64,000 bases of DNA from Bacillus sp. FJAT-27916. Lineage in GTDB: Bacteria; Bacillota; Bacilli; Bacillales; Pradoshiaceae. Below are positions 17,320 through 26,423 of this stretch, piece by piece (within the stretch, counting starts at the first letter, position 1; each line of letters opens with the position of its first letter). Under the pieces are notes generated by a model that was given only the letters and a program-made list of their open reading frames with translations, was not told the DNA's origin and ran no database searches. Both the position numbers and the translations under genes were made by a program. Where the stretch lies: contig NZ_LFZV01000001.1 in NCBI RefSeq assembly GCF_001183965.1, positions 1,549,112 to 1,613,111 of the forward strand. The letters are read 5' to 3'.

Positions 17320-18775
17320 GAAGATGAAAGTACCAGGGGATTTAGCCAAAGTAAAAAAATATATGGAAAACTATGTTGGACTTGGCGTCAGCTTTGATAT
17401 TGGAGTCAGGGAGATCACCCTTCGAGATGTTCCAGTTCAAATCTATTATGTGAATGGGTTATGTGATACAGCTTACATCATTGAAATTATGGAAACCTTA
17501 TTAGGCATCAATGAATTCGAAAAAATCGAGGCTAAGGATGCGGATATATATGAGCTGGTGAAGAACCGGCTTGTTCAGCAATCGGTTGAAGTGAAGCAGA
17601 CGATGGATGAAATGGTGGATCAGGTTCTCTCTGGCTTGATTGCTGTCATCGTGGATGGAAGCGAGAAAGCGTTGATTGTCGATGTTCGGAGTTATCCGGG
17701 AAGGACGCCGCAAGAGCCGGATACAGAAAGAATCACAAGGGGCGCGCGTGATGGCTATGTTGAGAATATAATAGTAAACACAGCCTTAACGAGAAGAAGA
17801 ATCCGAGATGAACGGCTCCGTTTCGAAATCATGCGTGTCGGAGAGCGGTCGAAAACGGATATTGCGATTGGTTATATTGAGGGAATCGCAAATCCTCATT
17901 TAGTCGAAATCATCAAACGAGAGCTTGGAAGCATTAAAACGGATGGGCTGACGATGGCAGAGAAAACAGTCGAGGAATATTTGGTTAAGGAGAATTATAA
18001 TCCATATCCATTGGTTCGCTATACAGAAAGAGCCGACGTTGGAGCTAATCATCTATTTGAGGGACATGTTCTTATCTTTGTTGATACTTCCCCGAGCATC
18101 ATGATTGCACCGACGACCTTTTTCCATCATGTGCAGCATGCGGAGGAATATCGTCAATCAGCTTCTGTCGGTACGATTATCAGATGGTTTCGCTTTATCG
18201 GTATCTTTGCTTCTCTCTTTCTCATTCCCTTATGGCTGCTGTTTGTACTAGAGCCGCAATTGCTTCCGAAATCACTGGAGTTCATCGGCCCAAATGAGGA
18301 TATACATGTTCATATTCTGCTGCAGGTAGCCTTTGCTGAAATAGGGATTGAGCTCTTGCGCATTGCGTCCATACACACACCTGCACCGCTCTCCTCGGCC
18401 ATGGGCTTGATAGCAGCTGTGTTGATTGGACAAATTGCGATTGATGTCGGCTGGATTGTACCGGAAGTATTATTTTATATCTCCATCGCTACAATTGGAA
18501 GCTTTGCAACACCGAGTCTTGAGCTGGGACTAGCCAATAAATATGTACGTTATGTACTCTTGATCTTGACAGGCGCGTTTCATGTCCCAGGGTTTATCAT
18601 CGGTAATACACTGTTCATCCTTTATTTAAGCCATATAAATACGCTGTCTACTCCGTATTTATGGCCGTTTATCCCATTTTCCCCAAAAGCACTATGGCAG
18701 ATTGTGGTCAGAAAACCGGTGCCGGGAAGTCATTTAAGGCCGCGAATTTTGCATACGCTTGATCGGAAGAAATAG
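17309..18775 (+). CDS. spoVAF: Stage V sporulation protein AF (GerA-type)
   Basis: SpoVAF is homologous to the A subunits of germinant receptors and sits in the spore inner membrane, where it helps germination signalling. The 488-residue protein has a large soluble N-terminal domain ([27 protein letters not shown] near 130-155, VEYL and [13 protein letters not shown] near 230) and several C-terminal membrane helices (about 295-460). TTG 17309 gives MTDKK, matching the family start; a GTG at 17300 is possible. It overlaps spoVAEa by 11 bases. Confidence 0.92.
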   Translation: MTDKKMKVPGDLAKVKKYMENYVGLGVSFDIGVREITLRDVPVQIYYVNGLCDTAYIIEIMETLLGINEFEKIEAKDADIYELVKNRLVQQSVEVKQTMDEMVDQVLSGLIAVIVDGSEKALIVDVRSYPGRTPQEPDTERITRGARDGYVENIIVNTALTRRRIRDERLRFEIMRVGERSKTDIAIGYIEGIANPHLVEIIKRELGSIKTDGLTMAEKTVEEYLVKENYNPYPLVRYTERADVGANHLFEGHVLIFVDTSPSIMIAPTTFFHHVQHAEEYRQSASVGTIIRWFRFIGIFASLFLIPLWLLFVLEPQLLPKSLEFIGPNEDIHVHILLQVAFAEIGIELLRIASIHTPAPLSSAMGLIAAVLIGQIAIDVGWIVPEVLFYISIATIGSFATPSLELGLANKYVRYVLLILTGAFHVPGFIIGNTLFILYLSHINTLSTPYLWPFIPFSPKALWQIVVRKPVPGSHLRPRILHTLDRKK

Positions 18776-18840
18776 ACCCTTGCCAATATTAATGGAAGAT
18801 GGCGCACTAGTGTGGTAAAGTATGATTTATCAAACAATTC

Positions 18841-18888
18841 GAAAAAATAGGCAGCATATACAGCTGTCTATTTGTTTCGTTTTTCTGC
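18841..18888 (+). terminator. Terminator-like hairpin after spoVAF
   Basis: AATAGGCAGC and AGCTGTCTATT can pair around a short AT loop, followed by TTGTTTCGTTTTT. It lies just before lysA and could also act as a leader hairpin. Confidence 0.55.
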
Positions 18889-18907
18889 ACAGAAGGGAAA
18901 GATGAAG

Positions 18908-20215
18908 ATGCATTATTATGGAACTGGACGCGTGAATGAGCTTGGCCATTTGGAGATTGGCGGAGTGGACACAGTAACCTTAGCGGAGCAATATGGCACG
19001 CCATTGTATATATATGATGTTGCCCTGATTAGAGACCGGGCCAAAATGTTTCAGGAAGCATTCAAGAAATCTGGTGTAAAGGCTCAGGTCGCATACGCTA
19101 GCAAAGCATTCTCCTCTATCGCCATGTTCCAATTAGCCAGGGAGGAAGGTTTATCACTGGATGTTGTCTCAAGCGGAGAACTCTATACGGCTATACAGGC
19201 CGAATTCCCACCGGAGCGGATTCATTTACATGGGAATAATAAGAGTCCCGAAGAGCTGGAAATGGCCATTGATGCGAATGTCGGCTGTATTGTGGCGGAT
19301 AATTTTTATGAGCTTTCCCTAATTGAAGCGCTGTGTAAAAAGAAAGGCAAGGTATGTCCGATTCTCCTGCGTGTAACACCGGGAATTGAGGCGCATACTC
19401 ATGACTATATCCTGACTGGACAGGAGGATTCAAAATTCGGATTTGACTTATGGAATGGCCAGGCTGAAGAAGCCTTGCAGCTTGCTTTATCAAAGGACTG
19501 CTTTGACGTGCTGGGCTTGCATTGCCATATTGGCTCGCAAATTTTTGAAACAACTGGTTTCATATTAGCTGCACAAAAGCTGAGTGAGCAAATTCATAAC
19601 TGGCATGAGCGCTACAGCTTCACTCCAAAGGTGCTTAACTTGGGCGGAGGCTTCGGTATCCGCTATACGAAGGAGGATCAACCGATTCCCGTTTCCACTT
19701 ATGTCGAGGAAATTGTAAAAGCGGTAAAGCAGGATTTTGATCAGTACCGAATGGACATGCCAGAAATCTGGATTGAGCCGGGACGTTCTCTTGTGGGTGA
19801 TGCAGGAACGACTATTTACAGCATCGGTTCAACAAAGCATGTGCCGAATACTCGTACGTATTGGGCCGTCGACGGCGGGATGAGTGATAATATCCGTCCA
19901 GCACTATATCAGGCCAAATATGAGGCGGGACTCGCTAACAGGATGAACGATAAGGTGGAAGAGGAGGTGGCTATCGCCGGTAAATGCTGTGAAAGTGGAG
20001 ATATGCTCATTTGGGACCTGCCGCTTCCCCATATTCAGCATGGAGATCTGCTGGCTGTCTTCTGTACAGGTGCCTACGGCTACTCCATGGCTAATAATTA
20101 CAACCGAATCCAGCGCCCGGCTGTTGTCTTTGTGGAAAATGGCGAATCGAGGCTTGTTGTAAGACGGGAAAGCCTGGATGATTTGATTCGTAATGACCTA
20201 TCTTTATATAAATAG
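18908..20215 (+). CDS. lysA: Diaminopimelate decarboxylase
   Basis: LysA makes lysine from meso-diaminopimelate with PLP. The 435-residue protein holds the PLP lysine in AYASKAFSS (about 60), the HIGSQI motif, the phosphate loop LGGGFGIRY (about 240) and CCESGD near 365. ATG 18908 stands 9 bases after AAGGGA; an ATG at 18902 is an alternative. It follows spoVAF as in B. subtilis. The 130-base leader is too short for a lysine riboswitch. Confidence 0.95.
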   Translation: MHYYGTGRVNELGHLEIGGVDTVTLAEQYGTPLYIYDVALIRDRAKMFQEAFKKSGVKAQVAYASKAFSSIAMFQLAREEGLSLDVVSSGELYTAIQAEFPPERIHLHGNNKSPEELEMAIDANVGCIVADNFYELSLIEALCKKKGKVCPILLRVTPGIEAHTHDYILTGQEDSKFGFDLWNGQAEEALQLALSKDCFDVLGLHCHIGSQIFETTGFILAAQKLSEQIHNWHERYSFTPKVLNLGGGFGIRYTKEDQPIPVSTYVEEIVKAVKQDFDQYRMDMPEIWIEPGRSLVGDAGTTIYSIGSTKHVPNTRTYWAVDGGMSDNIRPALYQAKYEAGLANRMNDKVEEEVAIAGKCCESGDMLIWDLPLPHIQHGDLLAVFCTGAYGYSMANNYNRIQRPAVVFVENGESRLVVRRESLDDLIRNDLSLYK

Positions 20216-20227
20216 AGGATGAGAGGA

Positions 20228-20264
20228 GATGTCCTGCAAGAAGCTTGCGGGCGTCTTTTTTTTG
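20228..20264 (+). terminator. Rho-independent terminator after lysA
   Basis: GTCCTGCAAG pairs with CTTGCGGGCGTC around AAG, followed by eight T. Confidence 0.8.
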
Positions 20265-20393
20265 TTGAATGCCCCACTGTGGGAATTGTGTAAGGAATAG
20301 GTACCAATCATTTTGGAAAGCCTGCCAGTAACTGCTTTGTCATTTGTATGGAAAATCCCTTAAATAGGGCACAGCAAAATAAGAAGCACTACA

Positions 20394-20424
20394 AAAGAGC
20401 AGCCCCCTCATGGGACTGCTCTTG
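20394..20424 (-). terminator. Rho-independent terminator after ypuA
   Basis: On the reverse strand AAGAGCAGTCCC pairs with GGGGCTGCTCTT, followed by TTGTAG. It ends the ypuA transcript. Confidence 0.75.
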
Positions 20425-20431
20425 GATAGTT

Positions 20432-21304
20432 TTAAGAGAATAGAGACTTGATTGCATCGATGAGGGAAGCAAATACTTCCTTCAGTTTATCGAGGAAGGA
20501 TTGGCCTTCTTCAGATTTCAGGTAATTGCTTACTTTTTCTTTGGCAGCATTCAGCTGATCATTCACGGCACCCCAGTCGATGCCTAATTCCTGCAATTTG
20601 TTGAATAGGTCCATCAAACTTTGAATCTGGACATCTGTTAAATTGATATTGATTTGGTCAGCTGCTTTGATGATGATGGTGCGAAGCTCTTCATCATTTG
20701 CCGGCGGGTTAGCAGCAATCTCTTCTTTAATGGTTTCAACGAGCGTTGTTGCTTCCTCTGTGCCAATTTCATCGCCGAGCTTAGCGGTTTCGACCATTTC
20801 CTCATTGGCTGCCTGCTTTTGCTCCTCAGAAATTTTGGTATCGGTGGATACTTCATAGGCTTTGATCAAGCCGGTTAATGCCGCTGTTCCGGATACTTCA
20901 AATGGGGCTGTGACATAAATGTCCGCATCCTTGATACCAGCAGTTGCTAAGGCATTTTTGTACATATCATCTGTAACCCAGGTAATATTTTTGGTTTTGA
21001 CATTGATTCCTGAACCGCTTTTGGCAATCGTAATCGATGAAGAGGAGATGGCTTTTGTGCCGATTAGGCGGCTGGCTACTTTGCCATCAAGATAATTATG
21101 CTCTTCTTCGTTTGTCACGGTTACGATATCTACATTATCTGGTGCATCCATTTCTGCAAGCAATAATTTTTTCTGCTCAGCGGTTAAATTCTCCCCAAGA
21201 GTGACAACCATGTCACCGCGCTGCAGGTCAGCGAGAGTAATACTTGGAATAAGAAAACCTGCTATTAAGAGAGCAGACAACATTTGTGCAATCCATTTTT
21301 TCAT
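20432..21304 (-). CDS. ypuA: YpuA family exported protein (DUF1002)
   Basis: The 290-residue protein has a signal peptide (hydrophobic to about residue 23, cut near TLADL) and the DUF1002 pattern: GDMVVTLGENLTAEQKKLLL, SSSITIAKSGSGINVKTKNITWVT and a C-terminal helical region. Length equals B. subtilis YpuA, which also lies next to lysA. The function is unknown; it probably acts at the cell surface. GAGGTT precedes the ATG. Confidence 0.88.
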   Translation of the reverse strand: MKKWIAQMLSALLIAGFLIPSITLADLQRGDMVVTLGENLTAEQKKLLLAEMDAPDNVDIVTVTNEEEHNYLDGKVASRLIGTKAISSSSITIAKSGSGINVKTKNITWVTDDMYKNALATAGIKDADIYVTAPFEVSGTAALTGLIKAYEVSTDTKISEEQKQAANEEMVETAKLGDEIGTEEATTLVETIKEEIAANPPANDEELRTIIIKAADQININLTDVQIQSLMDLFNKLQELGIDWGAVNDQLNAAKEKVSNYLKSEEGQSFLDKLKEVFASLIDAIKSLFS

Positions 21305-21687
21305 GTTTAATAACCTCCTGTATGAATTAGACGTATGATGACCAAAAAGGTTTCATTTTCTTGTCCGATTGGACGTTCACCGAGCTGAATGAAACGATTT
21401 TTTGCCCCGCATTGAGCTGCCTCTCACATGCGTAATTTCGTCTAACTCTAAAAATACTATACTCAAAAGCTTCTGATTTTGAAAGATGCTTTTGCAAAAA
21501 ATCATAAACTAGATGGTTTACAGATGGATGTTCATTCGGTATAGTAGGGAGTCAGATGGTGCTGCGGAGCGGGTGTTTAGATGGTGGAAAGTGACCCAGT
21601 TGAATTCCTGTGTGAAAACGAGTATGATTATGAAGATTGCAAAAAAAAGAACTTATTTCTATAATTCTCATTTGATGAGGGATCATT
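21305..21687. other. Intergenic region between ypuA and ribT
   Basis: About 380 bases lie between the divergent ypuA and ribT. A TATAGT on the reverse strand near 21460 may be the ypuA -10. The frame at 21513-21698 has no ribosome site and looks like chance. I see no riboswitch and no remains of ribDEAH genes. Confidence 0.5.
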
Positions 21688-22035
21688 ATGCTAATTAGGT
21701 ACAAAAAAAGCTTTGAAAAAATTGCAATGGGATTATTATCCTTCATGCCGGATGAAAAGGATATAAAAAAATTGCAGCAAAGCATGAAAAATTATGAAAC
21801 AGATGACAGCAAGCAATTATTCCTATGGAAAGAGGATGAAGACTTCATCGGACTGATTGGAGTAGAAGTCCATGGGAATACTGTTGTGCTTGCAGATGTT
21901 TCTGTGAATCCATCACATCGCGGTCAAGGAGTGGGCCGTAAGATGGTGACGACTGTAAAGGGATTTTATCCAGACTACGAATTTGATGCGCGTAGAGAAA
22001 CTGCCCAATTTTTGGCGAAATGCTTGGATTGTTAA
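21688..22035 (+). CDS. ribT: RibT, GNAT protein of the riboflavin locus
   Basis: The 115-residue protein begins MLIRYKKSFEKIAMGLLSFM and contains QLFLWKEDEDFIGLIGVE, nearly as in B. subtilis RibT, then SVNPSHRGQGVGRKM, the acetyl-CoA loop. Its biochemical role is not settled. In B. subtilis it is the last gene of the rib operon; here no ribD, ribE, ribAB or ribH is next to it and no FMN riboswitch precedes it. GAGGGA is the ribosome site. Confidence 0.9.
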   Translation: MLIRYKKSFEKIAMGLLSFMPDEKDIKKLQQSMKNYETDDSKQLFLWKEDEDFIGLIGVEVHGNTVVLADVSVNPSHRGQGVGRKMVTTVKGFYPDYEFDARRETAQFLAKCLDC

Positions 22036-22055
22036 TTTAATAGACTTTCATAAAT

Positions 22056-22094
22056 AGAAAGAAGCCCTTAAAACAAGGGCTTCTTCTATTTATT
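22056..22094. terminator. Bidirectional terminator between ribT and ypuF
   Basis: AGAAGCCCTT pairs with AAGGGCTTCT, flanked by A-rich and T-rich runs (AATAGAAA, TCTATTTA), so it serves both convergent genes. Confidence 0.8.
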
Positions 22095-22610
22095 ACGTCT
22101 GATCTTGAGCTGCTTAAATCTCTCCTCAATCACGTCTGTGCGGTCTCTGTGCGAATGTCTGTGAATCAATGGGGTATCAGCAAGGTCGCTTTGGCAGCCC
22201 CAGGTTAATCCTTGGCTTCTGCATTCAACTTCGCAGATGGAGACAAGTGCTGGGTCGGCTAGGGGGAGCATGGGGCTTTCATAAGGTGTGTTGGCTTGAA
22301 TCCGTTGGATGTAATTCGCCAGCAGGTCATCTAGCGCTGGAAAATCAAGCCCAAGCGTGGTTGTTTCCTCGCGGCGATGCATCAGGATATGTCTGGCCTT
22401 AGAGAGTGTTCTAACAGCTCCTGGATGATTGCCCCTGCGGTAGTGATAAAGGCCGACGGCAATCTGAATAAGACCGACCCATACAGAATCACGCTCAAGC
22501 GGCGGATGCTCCTTCCAATATTCCTCGAGAATTTCGTGACACTCAAAGTAATCTCTCCGCCCATGAAATTCGAGCAGATATTGTATGTATTCGTTTGGAT
22601 AATTCCTCAT
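22086..22610 (-). CDS. ypuF: DUF309 family protein YpuF
   Basis: The 174-residue protein contains FHGRRDYFECHEILEEYWKEHPPLERDSVWVGLIQIAVGLYHYRRGNHPGA, the hallmark of the DUF309 helical family (conserved HEILE and Trp). The function is unknown. TTGGAGAGG upstream acts as ribosome site, so ATG 22610 is preferred to the upstream TTG. The family gene sits next to ribT in B. subtilis too. Confidence 0.85.
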   Translation of the reverse strand: MRNYPNEYIQYLLEFHGRRDYFECHEILEEYWKEHPPLERDSVWVGLIQIAVGLYHYRRGNHPGAVRTLSKARHILMHRREETTTLGLDFPALDDLLANYIQRIQANTPYESPMLPLADPALVSICEVECRSQGLTWGCQSDLADTPLIHRHSHRDRTDVIEERFKQLKIRRNK

Positions 22611-22750
22611 CCTTTTCCTCTCCAATCGTCTTGGCAGATACTACCTTCACTATACAGAATAATGCAGGCGAAAGAAAAGAAATAAAAACTGCCGGCTTCA
22701 TACCGGCAGCTTATCAAGTGGTCGTGCCTGAATGATTATGATTCAGGGTG

Positions 22751-22858
22751 TCAGCACCAGAAAGCCGCACCTACGATAACAAGTAAAATAAATAGTACGA
22801 CGATCAAAGCGAATCCGCTGCCAGCTCCTGCTCCTACAAAACCTCCGCCTTCTCCCAT
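22751..22858 (-). CDS. YjcZ family small sporulation protein (35 aa)
   Basis: ATG 22858 behind GAGGAGG opens a 35-codon frame. The protein starts MGEGGGFVGAGAGSGFALIV, then a single hydrophobic span rich in Val/Leu/Ile, ending AAFWC. This Gly-rich head and C-terminal membrane span are typical of the YjcZ family seen in Bacillus spores. Function unknown. A CATACAAT sequence about 37 bases upstream fits a mother-cell promoter. Confidence 0.85.
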   Translation of the reverse strand: MGEGGGFVGAGAGSGFALIVVLFILLVIVGAAFWC

Positions 22859-22894
22859 AATTAAATCCTCCTCTTAAGCTTTTCTGTACATTGC

Positions 22895-22902
22895 ATTGTA
22901 TG
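22895..22902 (-). promoter_or_regulatory. Mother-cell-type -10 element before the YjcZ gene
   Basis: CATACAAT on the reverse strand matches the sigma-E -10 pattern. The -35 is not clear, and sigma-K is also possible. Confidence 0.45.
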
Positions 22903-22966
22903 ACATTTACACATAGGTGTTTGGGCCAACGCCCAACTCTTTAAAAATTTCTCCTTAGACATGCTA

Positions 22967-22995
22967 TTGGAAAGAAGGCGGACTTCCACTATACT
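22967..22995 (+). promoter_or_regulatory. Sigma-A promoter of scpA-scpB
   Basis: TTGGAA (22967-22972) and TATACT (22990-22995) are 17 bases apart, 37 bases before the scpA start. Confidence 0.65.
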
Positions 22996-23031
22996 AAAGG
23001 TAGTTTATTTACGTAGGAGAGCCTGAAGATT

Positions 23032-23799
23032 ATGAGCTATAAGATCAAGATTGATGCTTTTGAAGGACCGTTAGACTTATTATTGCATTTAATAAACCGG
23101 CTGGAGATTGATATATATGATATCCCTGTCGCTGAGATAACTGAGCAGTATGTAGCTTATATACATACGATGAAGGAACTTGAACTTGATGTGGCGAGTG
23201 AATATCTCGTGATGGCGGCAACCCTTTTGGCCATTAAAAGCAAGATGCTCCTGCCAAAGCATGAGGATGAGTGGGATGAAGAGGAAGAGGAATTCCTCTA
23301 TGAGGAGGACCCTCGTGATGAGCTTGTCATGCAGCTATTGGAATATAAGAAATATAAAGAAGCTGCCGGGGAGTTCAAAAACCTTGAAGCAGAAAGGGCG
23401 CTTATCTTTACGAAGCCCCCGATTGACCTGTCACCTTATTCAACTGAGACTTCAGCTGAGAAGGCTGATTTGGACGTGAATATATATGATATGCTCGGCG
23501 CCTTCCAAAAGCTTATGAGACGCAAGAAGCTGCAAAGACCGCTGCAGACACGAATTACAAGACAGGAAGTGTCTATTGAGAAGCGGATTGGAGAACTGCG
23601 TGATACGCTTCGCAGGAGGAGGAAAAAGGTTCTTTTCAGCAGCCTTTTCGCTGATGATAATAAAGAGCAGCTCGTCGTGACCTTTCTGGCCATTCTGGAA
23701 ATGATGAAGCAGAATGAGGTCGTCGTAGAACAAACTAATAATTTTGAGGATATTTTCATAGCATGGAAGCAGGGGGATTTGACCGTTGGAAATCGTTAA
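23032..23799 (+). CDS. scpA: Segregation and condensation protein A
   Basis: ScpA is the kleisin subunit that bridges SMC heads in chromosome condensation. The 255-residue protein starts [35 protein letters not shown] and has [21 protein letters not shown] near 60-80, both classic ScpA motifs, with an acidic linker and a C-terminal winged helix. It overlaps scpB by 14 bases. Confidence 0.95.
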   Translation: MSYKIKIDAFEGPLDLLLHLINRLEIDIYDIPVAEITEQYVAYIHTMKELELDVASEYLVMAATLLAIKSKMLLPKHEDEWDEEEEEFLYEEDPRDELVMQLLEYKKYKEAAGEFKNLEAERALIFTKPPIDLSPYSTETSAEKADLDVNIYDMLGAFQKLMRRKKLQRPLQTRITRQEVSIEKRIGELRDTLRRRRKKVLFSSLFADDNKEQLVVTFLAILEMMKQNEVVVEQTNNFEDIFIAWKQGDLTVGNR

Positions 23800-24364
23800 T
23801 TGGAAATCAATTTTGGAAGCATTACTATTCGCAGCAGGGGATGAAGGACTATCCTTGCAGCAGATTGCAAGCGTGCTCGAGGTAACTGTCGAGGAGGCAC
23901 GGGATATCGTATCCGACTTGATGCACGCTTATGAACAGGAAGATAGAGGTATTTATTTAGTGGAGATGGCCGGCGTTTATCAGCTGGCGACGAAAAAGGC
24001 ACATGCGCCTTATTTAAAGAAACTGGTTGAATCCCCATCAATCCACACCTTATCACAGGCATCACTCGAAACATTGGCCATCATTGCCTATAAGCAGCCC
24101 ATTACCCGTATTGAGATTGAAGCAATTCGAGGGGTGAAATCCGAACGGCCTATTCATACACTTTCAGCTAAAGCGCTTATCAAGGAAGTTGGCCGGGCAG
24201 AGGGGGCTGGACGAGCTTATTTATATGGAACAACATCCGAATTCCTCGATTATTTCGGCTTGAAGTCAATTGAAGATCTGCCGCCGATTGATGAGAATCA
24301 TGAGGATGGTTTTAATGATGAAGAAGCAGATCTATTCTTTCACAAATTCCAGGAGCTTGATTAA
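23786..24364 (+). CDS. scpB: Segregation and condensation protein B
   Basis: ScpB dimers stabilise ScpA in the SMC complex. The 192-residue protein contains two winged helices, with [29 protein letters not shown] near 92-120 and [15 protein letters not shown] near 148. TTG 23786 gives [22 protein letters not shown], which aligns with the family start. It overlaps scpA, giving fixed co-expression. Confidence 0.95.
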   Translation: MEIVNWKSILEALLFAAGDEGLSLQQIASVLEVTVEEARDIVSDLMHAYEQEDRGIYLVEMAGVYQLATKKAHAPYLKKLVESPSIHTLSQASLETLAIIAYKQPITRIEIEAIRGVKSERPIHTLSAKALIKEVGRAEGAGRAYLYGTTSEFLDYFGLKSIEDLPPIDENHEDGFNDEEADLFFHKFQELD

Positions 24365-24382
24365 GAATCAGGAGGGGAAATA

Positions 24383-24739
24383 TTGAAAATCATTACTTGT
24401 GCCGGCTATGAGTTGACGAAAGAAAAGTCCAATTCACCGGAGGATCTTTTTAGTCGTTCAGTCGTGAAATACAGGGACGGCGGTCGTATAAAGGAACTGC
24501 AAGTGCTGTATGTACGTTATTTTGAGGAACTTCTCATGGAGCGTGCCGCACAGCAAACAGTGGAGTTTCTCACACGCTACCCAGTGAAGGATTGTTTAGC
24601 CTTGCTCTATCTATTAAAAAATAAAGGTTTCCTGTCGATGAAAAAAGTGTATATAAACACAGAGAGTGATTTTTTCAATATTTTTGAAGACCTGGATATT
24701 CATGAGGTAGAACGAATTCTTGAAGGTGATGGAATATGA
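24383..24739 (+). CDS. Uncharacterised protein (118 aa) between scpB and ypuI
   Basis: A 118-residue ORF starts at TTG 24383 behind AGGAGGGG, 18 bases after scpB, so it is probably in the same transcript. The protein is charged, soluble, and has no recognised motif; it contains RYPVKDCLALLYLLKNKGFL. I recall no B. subtilis counterpart at this position. Function unknown. Confidence 0.65.
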   Translation: MKIITCAGYELTKEKSNSPEDLFSRSVVKYRDGGRIKELQVLYVRYFEELLMERAAQQTVEFLTRYPVKDCLALLYLLKNKGFLSMKKVYINTESDFFNIFEDLDIHEVERILEGDGI

Positions 24740-24860
24740 TGGATTACGAGGATAACCTTGCGAAACCTTCCTGTATTCGGCAAATAACACATGACTTTTG
24801 TGCTAATCTGTAATAGAATATTCAGGAAGCAACGTTTCAAAATTAAGGGGAGGGTTCCGG

Positions 24861-25349
24861 TTGGGCAATACATTAGTGAAAAGCCAGTTGGAAGACGTAG
24901 CATCATATTTAGGAAAGACTGTACAAATCCTCGAAGCCTACTTGAATGATACTACCATGGATCGTTTGATGAGTGAAAAGAGTGGGAATGAAGACTATTA
25001 CAGAGGGTTATTATCCTCTATCCGAAAGCTTTGTGTATACTGTGAGGAAAGCCTTGACGCATGCAAAATCGTGTTGAAAAATGAGCCGTTTAACAAGGCT
25101 GCTGCCGAAAGGGTTCTATACAGAGTCTATCACCAATGCATCGAAGAGTATTTCGCACCAAAGAGCGATTTATGGTTTGAGGACAGCCGCTCTGCTTATA
25201 CAGGGCGAAACTGCATTAAATTTAGGGATGAGGCGCCTGAAAGTTTGAAGGATGTCATTAAGACCCTTGAATCAGATGTTCAGAAAATGCGTGAGGACCT
25301 TGAATACTATGAAACGGACTATAAAACAAAAATGGTCCAATCTAATTAA
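24861..25349 (+). CDS. ypuI: YpuI family protein (DUF3907)
   Basis: The 162-residue protein starts at TTG 24861 after AAGGGGAGGG. It matches the YpuI family with TVQILEAYLNDTTMDRLM, SIRKLCVYCEESLDACKIVL and YRVYHQCIEEYFAPKSDLWFEDSRSAYTGRNCI. The function is unknown; the gene is conserved between scpB and dacB in Bacillus. A strong terminator follows. Confidence 0.88.
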   Translation: MGNTLVKSQLEDVASYLGKTVQILEAYLNDTTMDRLMSEKSGNEDYYRGLLSSIRKLCVYCEESLDACKIVLKNEPFNKAAAERVLYRVYHQCIEEYFAPKSDLWFEDSRSAYTGRNCIKFRDEAPESLKDVIKTLESDVQKMREDLEYYETDYKTKMVQSN

Positions 25350-25393
25350 ATAAGGATGAACAACGAATAGGATGAATGTCCTAATCAGTTGCT

Positions 25394-25429
25394 CTTTAGA
25401 GGTTCAGGATGCGTCCTGAGCCTCTTTTT
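25394..25429 (+). terminator. Rho-independent terminator after ypuI
   Basis: AGAGGTTCAGGA pairs with TCCTGAGCCTCT around TGCG, followed by TTTTT. Confidence 0.88.
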
Positions 25430-25491
25430 AATGGAAGGCAAAAGAAATCATAAATCATCCCCTCCTTTGAATACAATGAGGCAAGGATTCT

Positions 25492-26367
25492 TTGGAGGTG
25501 ACACTTATACAATCATATGTGGATGAAATTGCCCGTTGGGTATCAGGGGTGGAAATATGGGCGGCGAAAAGAGGGGAAGACATCCGTCAATCCCTATCAG
25601 GAAACCTTGAGAAGCTGAATGCCTATTTATTTACTTTGAATGAGCAGGTTCCTTCCGATAAGGACGTGTCTGAGCTGCAAGCTCTCGCAAATAGTTTAGA
25701 GCGAGCTATTCAGCAGGTTCACCAAAATGGGGGATATGTGCCGCCAGGGCAGCACGCTCTCCCGCCATTGCCTTATGCCTATAATGCCCTTGAGCCTGTC
25801 ATAAGCGGCGAAATCATGAAGCTTCATCATTCAGTCCATCACCAAGCCTATGTAGACGGCCTGAATAAAGCGGAGCTCAAGATGAAGGAAGCAAGAGAGC
25901 AGAATGACTTTGACCTCCTGAAGCATTGGGAAAGGGAGGCGGCCTTTCATGGGTCTGGGCATTATTTGCATACAATCTTTTGGCATAATATGAAGCCAAA
26001 TGGAGGAGGCGGGCCGGAGGGTGAATTGCGGGAATGGATTGACCGGGATTTTGGCAGCTTTCGTATGTTTCAAAAGCACTTCACTGAAGCAGCTAAGAAG
26101 GTAGAGGGTGTCGGCTGGGCTTTGCTTGTTTGGTCGGCAAGGGCACATCGCCTTGAAATTCTTCAATCTGAGCGCCATATGATTCTGACCCAATGGGATA
26201 CGATCCCGCTGCTTGTCATTGATGTATGGGAGCATGCCTATTATTTGCAATACAAGACGGAACGGGGAAAATATGTAGACAAATGGTGGGAAGTCGTTAA
26301 TTGGCTTGATGTGAGTGCTCGATTTGGGAAGGCGAAGGAGCTCGGCTGGAAGGTGTATAGGAAGTAA
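25492..26367 (+). CDS. sodF: Superoxide dismutase, Fe/Mn type with N-terminal extension (SodF-like)
   Basis: The enzyme converts superoxide to oxygen and peroxide. The first 85 or so residues are a helical extension, then the SOD domain: ALPPLPYAYNALEPVISGEIMKLHHSVHHQAYVDGLN, HYLHTIFWHNMKPNGGGGPEG and DVWEHAYYLQY with the metal His and Asp. The extension and 291-residue length fit SodF of B. subtilis. The start is unsure: TTG 25492 has a weak AAGGA 4 bases upstream, while a stronger GGAGGTGA lies just inside the frame with no usual start codon after it. Confidence 0.88.
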   Translation: MEVTLIQSYVDEIARWVSGVEIWAAKRGEDIRQSLSGNLEKLNAYLFTLNEQVPSDKDVSELQALANSLERAIQQVHQNGGYVPPGQHALPPLPYAYNALEPVISGEIMKLHHSVHHQAYVDGLNKAELKMKEAREQNDFDLLKHWEREAAFHGSGHYLHTIFWHNMKPNGGGGPEGELREWIDRDFGSFRMFQKHFTEAAKKVEGVGWALLVWSARAHRLEILQSERHMILTQWDTIPLLVIDVWEHAYYLQYKTERGKYVDKWWEVVNWLDVSARFGKAKELGWKVYRK

Positions 26368-26375
26368 GAAATAGA

Positions 26376-26423
26376 GGCTGACCGTAGAAAGTTCAGTAAG
26401 GCTTTCAGGTCAGTTTTTTTATG
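26376..26423 (+). terminator. Rho-independent terminator after sodF
   Basis: CTGACC and GGTCAG bracket an inner GAAAG/CTTTC pair, followed by seven T. Confidence 0.75.

Noticed and set aside
18776-18907. Lysine riboswitch (L box) before lysA
   Set aside because: The gap is about 130 bases, too short for the element, and none of its conserved blocks were seen.
21305-21687. FMN riboswitch or rib gene remnant before ribT
   Set aside because: No RFN sequence blocks and no recognisable coding remains were found.
21513-21698. A 61-codon frame upstream of ribT
   Set aside because: No ribosome site, no recognisable motif, and it overlaps the ribT start.
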